This document shows, one piece after another, positions 6,551 through 14,220 of a stretch of DNA of 27,676 bases (the first letter of the stretch is position 1; the number at the start of each line of letters is the position of its first letter). Made by a program: the position numbers and the translations under genes. Under the pieces are notes generated by a model. It was not told the DNA's origin. It made no database searches and worked only from the letters and a program-made list of their open reading frames with translations. Source of the DNA: a virus; the IMG/VR virus record IMGVR_UViG_3300035179_000328, positions 1 through 27,676 of that record; one strand, 5' to 3'.

Positions 6551-7869
6551 CAGTGGGCATTAAACACGCGAAGACCGCGCCTGCAGATGATGGTTCTGCC
6601 CAAGTGAACGCGGCAGAATGGAACAGTGACCATGTGATTCCTAATCCTCTTTCTCCGCCAGTTGATGGAGCTTTTCTCGGTGAAACAGGATTGCAGTGGG
6701 ATGGAAGCAAACTAATTAATGTGCCATCAAACCATGATATGCCTGCAACTTGGACTAGTGGAAATTACAGTGCGAAAATTGATAAAGACGCAGTGAATGA
6801 CTATGTAATGTATGAACTTCGCCGAAAAAGAATAAGCACCCCACCAAATGAAGATGCATTGCAGATTTTGTTGTGGGGTGACGATTGGGCTGAACTAAGT
6901 TTCTTTAAAGATGGCGATTATTATTTTGGTTTGGGATTGGAGCCGGCAACAGTCGGTGGCGGAACAATCAAATACGCTCGAATCTGGTCTGGCATATTTA
7001 ATGTTGCATCAGGTACTCCAGATTCACCCGTCGTAGGCGATTTATGCATTGCCCCCACAGAACATCTTGTTGTATATGACGGTGAAGTTTGGCGTTCCTT
7101 TGCTTTCGGCACAATCGACGCTAACGCTCATGTGAGCAGGCATAAAAGCGGTGGCGCAGATGCTCTTGTTGCTGGTGATATTGACACTCTTGCAGGCTTT
7201 ACTTTAGCGTCGCATCAGGCGAGACATATACCCGCTGGAGCCGACGCTTTGCCTTGGGGAACAGGCGGTGGACTTGACTGTGACAAACTTGACGGTTCTC
7301 ACTTGACTGATATTCCAATTGACATAGTTGATAAACTGAAGACTGGACGATGGTTCCTCAGTCTCTTAAGCGTTCAAAGAACAAGCACCAGCCAATTCTT
7401 TCCAGGCGCTTTACGTGTTCAAGTGGTGCCTTTTCCAGTTCATCGAACAATGACGTTTACCCAAATTGGCGTATATCTTACTGGAAACAGTGGTGTAGTT
7501 CGCCTTGGATTATACAATGACACTGGTGACATTTATCCAAATGTTCTTCTTGAAACATCTGGAGATATAGATGGCAGTGTTGCTGGGGCGATAAGTTACA
7601 CTTTTCCTTCTCCTCGGCAATTAACAAAAGGATTATATTGGCTTGCCATACAAACTTCAATTAATGGTTCTGTTCCCTGTGTTTATTTGGATTGGGCGAG
7701 GCTCTGCGGTTTTGCCACACCACCAACCGTAGGTATTTCTGGAGACGGAAGTTACTATGTTGATTTTAGTCCAACAGTGATGGGGCTTCCAAATCCGTTT
7801 AACTCTGGTGCTGCGCTTGGAAACGGTGTGGGTCCTGCTCTTTGTCTATACTTAAGTTCAATACCGTAG
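6547..7869 (+). CDS. Tail/neck fibre protein with HxxRHxxGGADAL repeats
   Basis: 440 aa, GTG start coupled to the coiled-coil gene. The N-terminus (GIKHAKTAPADDGSAQVNAA, then EWNSDHV) is a virion-attachment type segment, followed by the fibre motif LQWDGSKLINVPS. Residues 100-190 contain LCIAPTEHLVVYDGEVWRSF, typical of fibre shaft-to-tip 'g.l.i......l...dG..W' modules. Two copies of an H-x-x-R-H-x-x-G-x-A-D-A-L motif sit at about 195-207 and 223-235, and DKLDGSHLTDIP is another tail-fibre signature. The C-terminal 170 residues are a beta-sandwich-like tip (TMTFTQIGVYLTGNSGVVRL). It likely recognises a host surface component. Family names are not assigned. Confidence 0.7.
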   Translation: MTVGIKHAKTAPADDGSAQVNAAEWNSDHVIPNPLSPPVDGAFLGETGLQWDGSKLINVPSNHDMPATWTSGNYSAKIDKDAVNDYVMYELRRKRISTPPNEDALQILLWGDDWAELSFFKDGDYYFGLGLEPATVGGGTIKYARIWSGIFNVASGTPDSPVVGDLCIAPTEHLVVYDGEVWRSFAFGTIDANAHVSRHKSGGADALVAGDIDTLAGFTLASHQARHIPAGADALPWGTGGGLDCDKLDGSHLTDIPIDIVDKLKTGRWFLSLLSVQRTSTSQFFPGALRVQVVPFPVHRTMTFTQIGVYLTGNSGVVRLGLYNDTGDIYPNVLLETSGDIDGSVAGAISYTFPSPRQLTKGLYWLAIQTSINGSVPCVYLDWARLCGFATPPTVGISGDGSYYVDFSPTVMGLPNPFNSGAALGNGVGPALCLYLSSIP

Positions 7870-7878
7870 GAGTTAGCC

Positions 7879-8025
7879 TTGTCAACTTTTAACTCTCAAA
7901 CCTTCAATTCAGAAACGTTTAACATGCCTAAAATAACAGGCGGCAGACATTATTATTATGATCGTAAACAAAAGAAAGACGAGTTGTTCAGCATGATCCA
8001 AGAATTGTTGAAGGAGATAACTTAA
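7879..8025 (+). CDS. 48-aa structural miniprotein, TTG start
   Basis: A TTG start with ribosome site AGGAG at 7868-7872 opens a 48-aa frame that ends directly before the ATG at 8026 (TAAATG). The N-terminus has two near-identical units, FNSQTFNSETFN, followed by a basic segment and a helix (DELFSMIQELLKEI). Short F-N-x-x-T-F-N proteins are often found among viral fibre or neck genes and may serve as an adaptor peptide. Coding is supported by spacing and by the in-frame link to the next gene. Confidence 0.6.
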   Translation: MSTFNSQTFNSETFNMPKITGGRHYYYDRKQKKDELFSMIQELLKEIT

Positions 8026-8427
8026 ATGACTACTATAGCGAGTATTGCACAGAGAATCTTAGACGAAAACGGCTACAGCCTAACTGACTTCACAGGCTTA
8101 ACACTCACGATTCTCGAATACAAAATTGATGATGCAATAGACTACGTGAATGCAGAAGCGGGAACAACGATCGCCGCCTTAACTGGCACAGCTGAAACTA
8201 AAAGCTTCGTTTACACGGCTCCAGAAAACTTGGCTGTGAAAGGCTTAGTCAACTTAATGTTGAAAGCATATAAAGAGAAGGGGCAGCAGGTTGGAATCCA
8301 AAGCATGAGCCTATCCTATTTAGAGAGTAATCCTGATTTTGCTTTGAGCATGCAGGTTTTGAAGGATATGATTGAACGGTTGAAGAAGCCGCCGATTATC
8401 ATTGAGAATGAGCCGGTACCAGAATAA
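8026..8427 (+). CDS. Head-tail connector (adaptor) candidate
   Basis: 133 aa, mostly helical. The pattern IAQRILDENGYSLTDFT, then LEYKIDDAIDYVNAEAGTTI and a later helix LAVKGLVNLMLKAYKEKG resembles gp6/gp15-type connector proteins, which have an N-terminal helix pair ('...I.dAi.yvn..tg..i') and a domain that sits beneath the portal. It starts one base after the preceding miniprotein. Position ahead of head-closure and tail genes supports the call. An alternative is a general neck protein of the same fold. Confidence 0.62.
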   Translation: MTTIASIAQRILDENGYSLTDFTGLTLTILEYKIDDAIDYVNAEAGTTIAALTGTAETKSFVYTAPENLAVKGLVNLMLKAYKEKGQQVGIQSMSLSYLESNPDFALSMQVLKDMIERLKKPPIIIENEPVPE

Positions 8428-8440
8428 AAGGTGATTGAAC

Positions 8441-8470
8441 ATGCCTCAATATAGTGATGGAAAAATCTAA
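8441..8470 (+). CDS. 9-codon mini-ORF with good ribosome site
   Basis: ATG at 8441 is preceded by AAAGGTGATTGAAC and encodes MPQYSDGKI before a stop; the next ribosome site, AGAGGAG, follows at once. It may be a leader peptide, a degraded gene start or a chance ORF. Its YSD echo of the truncated connector start at 2333 (MGYSDYTDV) is suggestive only. Confidence 0.25.
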   Translation: MPQYSDGKI

Positions 8471-8485
8471 AGAGGAGACTGAAAA

Positions 8486-8857
8486 ATGGGTGTGTTATGG
8501 GATCAAATTGTAAAGGTTTTTCAAACTTACAAGGGCGGGAGCCTCGACGTAACAAGACGTGTTTTATCACTAGGCGCAAGAGACGGTGTAACTGGTTGGT
8601 GCGCTAAATCTTTCGCTGAATCAACAATTAAAATGTGTATTATCCCTAAAGGCGCATCAACGTTAGCTTTAGCTTGTGGCACGTATGTTCGCTTAGATGC
8701 TATTGGCTTAACTGACTCAGCATTTCAAGAAGGTGACGAAGTAAAAACGGTTAGAAATATTTATTATGAGGTTAAAACCATCCGAGAACATGGTGTTACT
8801 CCAGACATCATAGAATATTACGAGTGCGACTTAGTTAAGTTGCCTTTATACGTATGA
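8486..8857 (+). CDS. Head-closure/completion protein candidate
   Basis: 123 aa with ribosome site AAGAGGAG. Composition and predicted strands (IPKGASTLALACGTYVRLDA, then EVKTVRNIYYEVKTIREHGV) indicate a small beta-barrel with a long hairpin, the general design of head-completion or stopper proteins that close the portal and dock the tail. The ending (DIIEYYECDLVKLPLYV) has the 'yecdLv..p' feel of neck proteins that follow connectors. No sequence family is recognised with certainty; the role is inferred from order and size. Confidence 0.5.
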   Translation: MGVLWDQIVKVFQTYKGGSLDVTRRVLSLGARDGVTGWCAKSFAESTIKMCIIPKGASTLALACGTYVRLDAIGLTDSAFQEGDEVKTVRNIYYEVKTIREHGVTPDIIEYYECDLVKLPLYV

Positions 8858-8868
8858 AGTGAACAAAA

Positions 8869-9516
8869 ATGAGCATAAACATAGACAAAGCCTTGTGGAA
8901 AACTGCAATAGGCGAAAATACTTGGCCGTTAAATGTGTCACCATTAAACACATGGGTTGTTCATACTGGTAAAGGTGCGCCTGTTTCAAGATGGTGGCCT
9001 ACATCCACATATTTTGAAATGGCAACTTACCAAGGGGTTGCTAATGACAACGAATGCCAATACTATTGTTTATCAGAAAAATTCTTTAACTTTGGAACAT
9101 ACCAGGCAGTAGCCATCATCTCAGACATGGAAATAAGCAGATGGGCTTATCCATTAATGTTTGAAACAGCACTTGGCGGGTCCGCCATCACATCACCCCC
9201 AGGCGCAACAGAGAAGGCCGGACACATCCTATTCCAGGCAAAAGACGATCTCATAACCCAAGTTTTAACAGGCTATGACGGCTACGGGGAAGCTGCAATT
9301 TTTACGGGTTGGACTACAAGTAACCAAACAACTCTGAAGTTTGTGTGGGCTACTGGTTCAGTGAATTACTACGTTAATGGAGCATTGAAAGTCACACACA
9401 CCACTTATGTCCCTCAAGACCCTTTACCATATACTCTGGAAATTTGGCAAAATCTTAAAGCAACTGAATATACAAATCCAGTTAGAATGTTTGTTAAAAA
9501 CTTCGCGGAGTTATAG
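8869..9516 (+). CDS. Concanavalin-like lectin domain protein
   Basis: 215 aa, predicted all-beta. The C-terminal half has the hallmark of ConA-like lectin/glucanase sandwiches: TLKFVWATGSVNYYVNGALK, then VTHTTYVPQDPLPYTLEIWQ, the 'f.w..g.v.fYvNG..v......P..p..l.i..' core found in LamG and GH16-type folds. Earlier strands (SEKFFNFGTYQAVAIISDME) fit the same sandwich. No acidic catalytic triad (ExDxxE) is visible, so it is more likely a glycan-binding virion protein than an enzyme. It sits between neck genes, which suggests a collar or head-surface adhesin. Confidence 0.7.
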   Translation: MSINIDKALWKTAIGENTWPLNVSPLNTWVVHTGKGAPVSRWWPTSTYFEMATYQGVANDNECQYYCLSEKFFNFGTYQAVAIISDMEISRWAYPLMFETALGGSAITSPPGATEKAGHILFQAKDDLITQVLTGYDGYGEAAIFTGWTTSNQTTLKFVWATGSVNYYVNGALKVTHTTYVPQDPLPYTLEIWQNLKATEYTNPVRMFVKNFAEL

Positions 9517-9518
9517 AC

Positions 9519-9908
9519 ATGCAAATCAAAATCTTAAAGACAACTTTGACGGGAACGAAAGGCGTTAATCTGCAACCAGCAATATGCGAGAACTTGCCAC
9601 AGGGAGTAGATGCAGTAGTCTTAGAATACGGAGAGAACTACGCCATAGTTAAACTCGCATGGTCTATTCATCCTTTAGCCAAGAATCCTGACGACAAAGC
9701 AGTTAAACAATTATTAAAGCATCCCTCAATCCTTGAAGAACTCGCCACACATCCAGAATCAGAGAAATGCATTATGACACATTCTATTCATACTTCCCGT
9801 GTTAAAGAGCAACCAGATAAAACCATACTTCATGAAGGTAAGAAAGGCTCATTCATTCGGAAAATACAAGGTAAACATGGAGAAGAATATGTGATTGACG
9901 AAGGCTGA
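9519..9908 (+). CDS. Unrecognised virion-region protein
   Basis: 129 aa, starting two bases after the lectin gene. The first half is beta-rich (GVDAVVLEYGENYAIVKLAW), the second helical then charged (KAVKQLLKHPSILEELATHP). No signal peptide, membrane segment or motif is visible. Co-transcription in the neck/tail block argues for a structural or assembly role. I do not recognise the family. Confidence 0.6.
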   Translation: MQIKILKTTLTGTKGVNLQPAICENLPQGVDAVVLEYGENYAIVKLAWSIHPLAKNPDDKAVKQLLKHPSILEELATHPESEKCIMTHSIHTSRVKEQPDKTILHEGKKGSFIRKIQGKHGEEYVIDEG

Positions 9909-9913
9909 ACTAA

Positions 9914-10546
9914 ATGGGAAAAGTTTGGCTTGACACTTCCGAGGTTGGCGCGTTTGAACCTCAATACATAGGCGCAACAGGCATTATTTTCCTTGAAGGC
10001 ATTAATATCGGTAGCTTCGCACCCTTAACTGCTACAGGAAACGTTTACCTTGATGCTATTGATGTGGGTGATTATACAACACTTCTAGCACCGCCACCGC
10101 CAGCGTCAGAAGCTGAAGATGCACGGTATCGAACACGCGTCTACTTGAACACTTATTTAGATGCGCCAAGTTTAACGAAAGATGATGGTGCCACACTCGC
10201 ATCCTATGTTGTCATCTACGCTAACCCAAATTACCCTTTGAAAAGAGAATTTATTGACAAAACTGTGGACTTAGTGTTTTGCGTAGGCACACCTGACAGC
10301 ACAGCACTGCCCATTGGAGTAGGCTATGAGGAAAACGTGCCAATCACGGTTTGGTGTATTGACAAGACGGGGATTACTGGAACTAAACTTCGTTGGAAAG
10401 CAGAAGCGGAACTTAGACGTGTGACTGAAACTTATCCGATTGGCTCGTTGAGAACTCTTAACCGCTTAACAGATAATGAAAAGAATTTGGGAAGCACAGT
10501 TCTTTACTCAGTTGAGTATGTCTTAAGATACAAGAGGTATGCTTAA
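9914..10546 (+). CDS. Tail terminator candidate with triple N-terminal repeat
   Basis: 210 aa in two parts. Residues 1-57 hold three copies of a roughly 20-residue unit: VWLDTSEVGAFEPQYIGATG, IIFLEGINIGSFAPLTATG and NVYLDAIDVGDYTTL. A Pro-rich linker (APPPPASEAEDA) leads to a 135-residue alpha/beta domain (RTRVYLNTYLDAPSLTKDDG, ENVPITVWCIDKTGITGTKL, WKAEAELRRVTETYP) whose order of strands, central basic helix and final strand (YSVEYVLRYKRYA) fits tail-terminator/completion proteins capping the tail tube. The repeat part probably mediates attachment of another virion protein. Assignment rests on size, fold pattern and position before the tube gene. Confidence 0.52.
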   Translation: MGKVWLDTSEVGAFEPQYIGATGIIFLEGINIGSFAPLTATGNVYLDAIDVGDYTTLLAPPPPASEAEDARYRTRVYLNTYLDAPSLTKDDGATLASYVVIYANPNYPLKREFIDKTVDLVFCVGTPDSTALPIGVGYEENVPITVWCIDKTGITGTKLRWKAEAELRRVTETYPIGSLRTLNRLTDNEKNLGSTVLYSVEYVLRYKRYA

Positions 10547-10740
10547 TGCAAAAAATAGTTAGAGACGGCAAAACCATAATGGTTTTTGACAACATAGACG
10601 AAATGAAATGGCACTTTCACAGTAGATTATGCAGAAACTCAGCAGATAATTTAGCTCTTTTAATGGTTGACATTCAAGACGTGGCTACAGCAAACAAGTA
10701 TCTGAAAACTTTTAATGAACCGTATGAGGTGAAAGTGTGA
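10546..10740 (+). CDS. 64-aa unrecognised tail-region protein
   Basis: Starts with TAATG overlap to the gene before and overlaps the GTG start of the next gene by four bases. The sequence (VRDGKTIMVFDNIDEMKWHF, then DNLALLMVDIQDVATANKYL) predicts a small alpha/beta domain with no cysteine pair or membrane segment. Tight coupling on both sides supports a real gene, probably of tail assembly. Confidence 0.65.
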   Translation: MQKIVRDGKTIMVFDNIDEMKWHFHSRLCRNSADNLALLMVDIQDVATANKYLKTFNEPYEVKV

Positions 10741-11225
10741 GTTTAACAGAGGTTAAAACGGATAAGGTTCCGGGCCGCATTTCAAACGTGCATATTGGCT
10801 ATGATAGCACGCATGGAGTCAACATTAGCAAGGGCATCCTCAGTTTTGAATATAGGCGAATTCATGATGCTACACGAAATAAACCGCCTACTGCTGCAAC
10901 ATCAGCAACTATTAATTTGCAGCAACCTAGCTTTTTCGAGTGGAAATTACGGTTCTTAAGCGATTGTAGAATTGCCTTTTTTGTGACTGACGTTCAAGTG
11001 GCAGCGGGCAACCAATACGCTTTAGTTGACAATGGCTTTAGTAATAAGATTGAATATTTCAAAGTTATCATGGCTATTGAAGATGGTTTTGGAACGCCTA
11101 AAACTCGGACTTACACCATAACAAACGGTTACTGTCTAAGAAACAACGCTGTCATAGGCGAGGACCGAGACGCGGTTTATGAGTATGAAGGCGAAGCAGA
11201 ATACATCAGTTACAGTGATGCTTAA
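10737..11225 (+). CDS. Major tail tube protein candidate
   Basis: 162 aa with GTG start and GAGGTGAAA ribosome site. It is beta-rich with one central helix-poor loop region; segments VHIGYDSTHGVNISKGILSF, SATINLQQPSFFEWKLRFLS, then GTPKTRTYTITNGYCLRNNA and EYEGEAEYISYSDA follow the typical tube-protein course: early strand with G, a mid region, and a final 'y.i.ng......' pair followed by 'y.f.ae.i.y.da'. Placed between terminator and tape-measure candidates, it is the best tube protein in the genome, and no other gene of suitable size fits. Its presence supports a siphovirus-like rather than tailless particle. Confidence 0.6.
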   Translation: MSLTEVKTDKVPGRISNVHIGYDSTHGVNISKGILSFEYRRIHDATRNKPPTAATSATINLQQPSFFEWKLRFLSDCRIAFFVTDVQVAAGNQYALVDNGFSNKIEYFKVIMAIEDGFGTPKTRTYTITNGYCLRNNAVIGEDRDAVYEYEGEAEYISYSDA

Positions 11226-11440
11226 TGAGTGAAACCCTAATCGTAGGCATAACCTACATTGTCACGTGGATTGCACAGCTGGGGGCATGTGCGAAATGTT
11301 CTGTGTTGAATGGTAAACAATGGACTATTAACGATTTAGATGAAGCATTATTGATTAAAGAGTTTTCTAGTCATCCAAACTGTAAATGTGAACTTGACAT
11401 TCAAATAGAAGTTGATCCTACGGAGTTGCAGGTATGGTAA
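11225..11440 (+). CDS. Small HPNCKC protein of the tail region
   Basis: 71 aa, TAATG overlap with the tube gene. It contains GACAKCSVLNGKQWTINDLD and SSHPNCKCELDI, that is C-x2-C then HPNCxC, the same arrangement as the gpF-like head protein at 530-853. In gpF proteins this probably forms a metal or disulphide-stabilised knuckle. Here it takes the slot between tube and tape measure where tail-assembly chaperones usually lie, but the sequence is not chaperone-like. Its function is not known. Confidence 0.65.
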   Translation: MSETLIVGITYIVTWIAQLGACAKCSVLNGKQWTINDLDEALLIKEFSSHPNCKCELDIQIEVDPTELQVW

Positions 11441-11760
11441 CTCTAGCTGAAGCTAAAATGCAAATTGAAGATTTAAAAACTCAGGTTTCAAGTGTTCAAA
11501 TGAGTTACCATGAACTTCGACAAGTTGAAGTTTCTCTTATACGAATTGGCTTTGCACTAGAAAAAATGACGGGTTCAAAAGAGCTTAACAAAGTCATAAG
11601 CGAATTTAACAGGGTAATCTGGACTATTAGAATGACGCAAATTGCCATAAACGCTTTTGAAGCAGCATCTGGCCCGGTTGGATGGCTTTTTCTTGCAGCC
11701 ACTACTTTAGGGTTGGGCGCAATGGCGTATGATCTCTTTGACACGAGCAGAGGAACATAA
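11434..11760 (+). CDS. Very short tape-measure-like protein
   Basis: 108 aa. The first 80 residues are helical with heptads (KMQIEDLKTQVSSVQMSYHE), followed by AINAFEAASGPVGWLFLAAT and TLGLGAMAYDLFDTSRGT, a hydrophobic 'a..aa.GP.Gwl.la......' segment that is characteristic of the membrane-active end of tape-measure proteins. Ordinary tape measures have 500-2000 residues because length sets tail length; at about 0.15 nm per residue this one would span only about 16 nm. It precedes the tail hub, the expected order. Alternative: a separate holin-like membrane protein, but gene order favours a tape measure. Confidence 0.55.
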   Translation: MVTLAEAKMQIEDLKTQVSSVQMSYHELRQVEVSLIRIGFALEKMTGSKELNKVISEFNRVIWTIRMTQIAINAFEAASGPVGWLFLAATTLGLGAMAYDLFDTSRGT

Positions 11761-11762
11761 AA

Positions 11763-13553
11763 ATGGTAACATACATGGCTCTTCCGCAAGCGCAATTAAC
11801 TATTGGAGGCACAATCTACAACATTCTAGTTTCTGCTGATGTGACTAGAAATGAAAACGGTTTTGATGTGGCCACAATAATCGTTAATAATGAGTTAAGC
11901 CAAAATTATCCGGCGAACATTGACGCGGGCAAAACTATACTGCTCAAAGTTAAAGACTCTTCAGATGGTTCATGGACTACGCTTTTTAATGGTTTAATCC
12001 GTTTTTGTCTTCCAAACATTATAGGTCAAGAGCCAGGGGAAACTTTAACGCTTAAATGTGATGGCACAGGGTATGGATTAACGGAAACAAGTTGTAATCA
12101 AGAGTATGGAACGGAAAGTCGCAACTCATCTTATGGGACACGGATTACGGATATTTTGACGGATGCCACTATAGGAATAATTCCGAAATATGTGAATGGG
12201 ATTCTCGGTTCTGGAAGCAGTGGCTACACTTATGACTATTCAAAAGTTGAAAGTATAGAGGGACCAATCAATTTTGTTTGCAGCCCATACCAACCATGTG
12301 ACAAACTGATTAATGATTTATGCGATTTAGTCACGGCAATAGGTGCGGGAACTACACCTGGACCTCACTGGATTGTTGACACAAGCGGCAATTTCAGAAT
12401 GAAGTTAATTGGGGCTACTCAAGTGGGGTGGACTCTCTATTATGGTGACAGCCAAGCAAACGCGACTTTAGCGCAAGGCGTAGATTTTGATTCTTTCAAT
12501 TTTGAACATCAAGATTCAGAGGCAAACTACATTTTGTATTATGGCACTTTACGCAAGCCCGCACGTGATTATTGGACTGAAGGCAAAGCTTCATCATGGG
12601 GCAAAACAGACGCTTACATAACATTGTCTGATGAAACTATAATCGTTAAAGTCGGCACTTACAGTTTGAAAGTTATTTCTACGCAGGCGCCTCGATATTG
12701 TTGGTGGCCCAGCGGACAAAATGCAGCTTGGAATTTCACTAAGATAGGATCAGCCAAGAACCCGCCAACCTTCGTTTTTGATTATAACTGCGCAAATCCT
12801 GATGCGAACTATATTCAATTATGCACTGATAGCAACAACTATTTTTATCATCTTGTAGGTGACGGATCAACAGTTATCACGGATTGGCAAATCATTAGAA
12901 AGGTTGTTGGGCCTTACTATTGTGAAGGCGCATGGAATGACAACTTAAAAGACTGGAGCAAATACGGTTCGCCGAGTTGGAGTAACATAAACTATGTGGG
13001 CATGCGAATCGTAGGCTCGACAGCTACTTATTGGGATGACATGCATTTTGAAGGTTTAATTTGCCGCGCAGCCAAAGACTCCACACTTATCGTAGCCGAC
13101 AAACTGAAACTTAGAACTATTGTGGATCAAGTGGGTAAAGATGACGTTATGACATTGGCTGATACGGGAACTATGGCGCGTCTTTGTGCTTCAGAACTGT
13201 TTTCAGCAAGAACAAAACCGTTAATCGCACAGATCACAACACCCATGATTAAAGATTTGTTGCCCGGTCAATACCTTCACATCCACGCTAAAACTAAGAG
13301 TGACGCTTCATTCAACATAGACAAGGACATGCGAGTAACCAATCTGAGACATCACATTGACTCTAAAATATTAACAACCACAACAAGCCTAACAGATGAT
13401 TTAACAAATAGTAGTGCGCGATCATCATACAAAAATTATAACACAGTAGCGAGTGCAATAAGGCCCGAATATCAAGATAGAAGTGCTACAAGCATAAAAG
13501 CGGGAGTCGTAGATATTGATGTGCCAATTTTAGAGGTTGATTACCCATCATAG
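11763..13553 (+). CDS. Tail hub (baseplate) protein with inserted beta-sandwich
   Basis: 596 aa. The N-terminal 260 residues (LTIGGTIYNILVSADVTRNE, VDSGKT-like AGKTILLKVKD, LFNGLIRFC, GETLTLKCDGTGYGLTETSC) have the order of gp27/gpD-type tail-hub proteins, where a beta-barrel passes into a 'l.a.d....l' second barrel. Residues about 270-432 (WTEGKASSWGKTDAYITLSD, then VGTYSLKVISTQAPRYCWWP) look like an inserted carbohydrate-binding-type sandwich, as in other archaeal virus hubs. The hub resumes at LRTIVDQVGKDDVMTLADTG and ends with the typical LPGQYLHI ... VTNLRHHIDSKILTTTTSLT. It would cap the distal tube and anchor receptor-binding parts. GAGGAAC precedes the start. Confidence 0.7.
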   Translation: MVTYMALPQAQLTIGGTIYNILVSADVTRNENGFDVATIIVNNELSQNYPANIDAGKTILLKVKDSSDGSWTTLFNGLIRFCLPNIIGQEPGETLTLKCDGTGYGLTETSCNQEYGTESRNSSYGTRITDILTDATIGIIPKYVNGILGSGSSGYTYDYSKVESIEGPINFVCSPYQPCDKLINDLCDLVTAIGAGTTPGPHWIVDTSGNFRMKLIGATQVGWTLYYGDSQANATLAQGVDFDSFNFEHQDSEANYILYYGTLRKPARDYWTEGKASSWGKTDAYITLSDETIIVKVGTYSLKVISTQAPRYCWWPSGQNAAWNFTKIGSAKNPPTFVFDYNCANPDANYIQLCTDSNNYFYHLVGDGSTVITDWQIIRKVVGPYYCEGAWNDNLKDWSKYGSPSWSNINYVGMRIVGSTATYWDDMHFEGLICRAAKDSTLIVADKLKLRTIVDQVGKDDVMTLADTGTMARLCASELFSARTKPLIAQITTPMIKDLLPGQYLHIHAKTKSDASFNIDKDMRVTNLRHHIDSKILTTTTSLTDDLTNSSARSSYKNYNTVASAIRPEYQDRSATSIKAGVVDIDVPILEVDYPS

Positions 13554-13561
13554 GCATAGGC

Positions 13562-13642
13562 GTGTTTCTCATTGTTTTTGCTGTTTGCTTTGGCATTATT
13601 TTTGTTGCGATCTGTCTTGATGAAGCCTTACATAAAAAGTGA
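13562..13642 (+). CDS. Possible single-span membrane miniprotein
   Basis: A GTG-started frame of 26 aa follows the hub stop: about 19 uninterrupted hydrophobic residues (VFLIVFAVCFGIIFVAICL) then DEALHKK. The frame is open upstream to 13541, so a non-standard start a few codons earlier is possible. The shape is that of a tiny membrane peptide such as a pinholin-type or accessory protein, and it is the last gene of the late operon. No clear ribosome site is seen; coding is uncertain. Confidence 0.4.
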   Translation: MFLIVFAVCFGIIFVAICLDEALHKK

Positions 13643-13680
13643 GTGGTTAGGCTAGGCTTTTCTGTGCAGAAACATCCGCT

Positions 13681-13712
13681 GTTTTGTTTTGCTGTTTTTA
13701 GGCACTTTTTTC
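13681..13712 (+). terminator. T-rich end of the late operon
   Basis: Repeated T runs (GTTTTGTTTTGCTGTTTTTAGGCACTTTTTT type pattern) occur where the + strand late genes meet the - strand early genes. This is the expected place for archaeal U-tract termination and it overlaps the last codons of the convergent early gene ending at 13698. Confidence 0.55.
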
Positions 13713-13976
13713 CGATTCCAGCGAAGACTCTCTACCAAACCATTTTTGGTACCATCCTATTAATTCGAGAACTTGATGCGCTAAACTGTCATAATGATGT
13801 TGGTACTGAATAAAATTCCATTGTCTAGGTTCTTGAAATTCAAAGTGTACTAAGGGAAAAGCGGTTTTAGCCTCATCTACAATTTGTTTCACATCAGAAA
13901 TCCAAACTCTTCCAATTTGTGGTGACTCTACTTTTTCGATTAATCGTTTTTTGAAAAGACCTTCTTCTTCAACCAT
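13698..13976 (-). CDS. Unrecognised early protein, last gene of operon
   Basis: 92 aa from ATG 13976, which lies four bases after AGAGGTGA; a GTG three bases earlier is less well spaced. The sequence is helical with aromatic residues (VWISDVKQIVDEAKTAFPLV, then QHHYDSLAHQVLELIGWYQK). No motif is recognised. It is the promoter-distal gene of the early operon. Confidence 0.65.
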   Translation of the reverse strand: MVEEEGLFKKRLIEKVESPQIGRVWISDVKQIVDEAKTAFPLVHFEFQEPRQWNFIQYQHHYDSLAHQVLELIGWYQKWFGRESSLESEKSA

Positions 13977-14004
13977 CACATCACCTCTTTTAATTTTCTA
14001 ATTA

Positions 14005-14220
14005 TTAGGTTTTCACCCAGAAACTTCTTCCAACCCAGTAACCACGACAAAGTTGAACACTTAAGTCTACTCGCTGTGCTTTGCCCATCCGCTTCAAAAT
14101 TGCCAAAACAAACGCGACCTTACGTCTTTCCATATTCAATTGTTCTGCTAGGTCTTTGCTGCTTTGAGGGTTCCAAGTTAAACTGTTGTAAACTCGTTCT
14201 ATCATATTATCGTCAATCAA
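14005..14220 (-). CDS. Winged-helix-like DNA-binding protein
   Basis: 71 aa. The pattern IERVYNSLTWNPQSSKDLAE, then QLNMERRKVAFVLAILKRMG, KAQRVDL and GYWVGRSFWV matches a small winged helix: helix 1, 'sskdLAeqL' helix 2, 'errkVafvLaiLkrmG' recognition helix and a wing with aromatic residues. Likely a viral transcription regulator. TTG start at 14220 lies seven bases after GGTGA and overlaps the stop of the gene before; ATG 14205 is the alternative. Confidence 0.7.
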   Translation of the reverse strand: MIDDNMIERVYNSLTWNPQSSKDLAEQLNMERRKVAFVLAILKRMGKAQRVDLSVQLCRGYWVGRSFWVKT

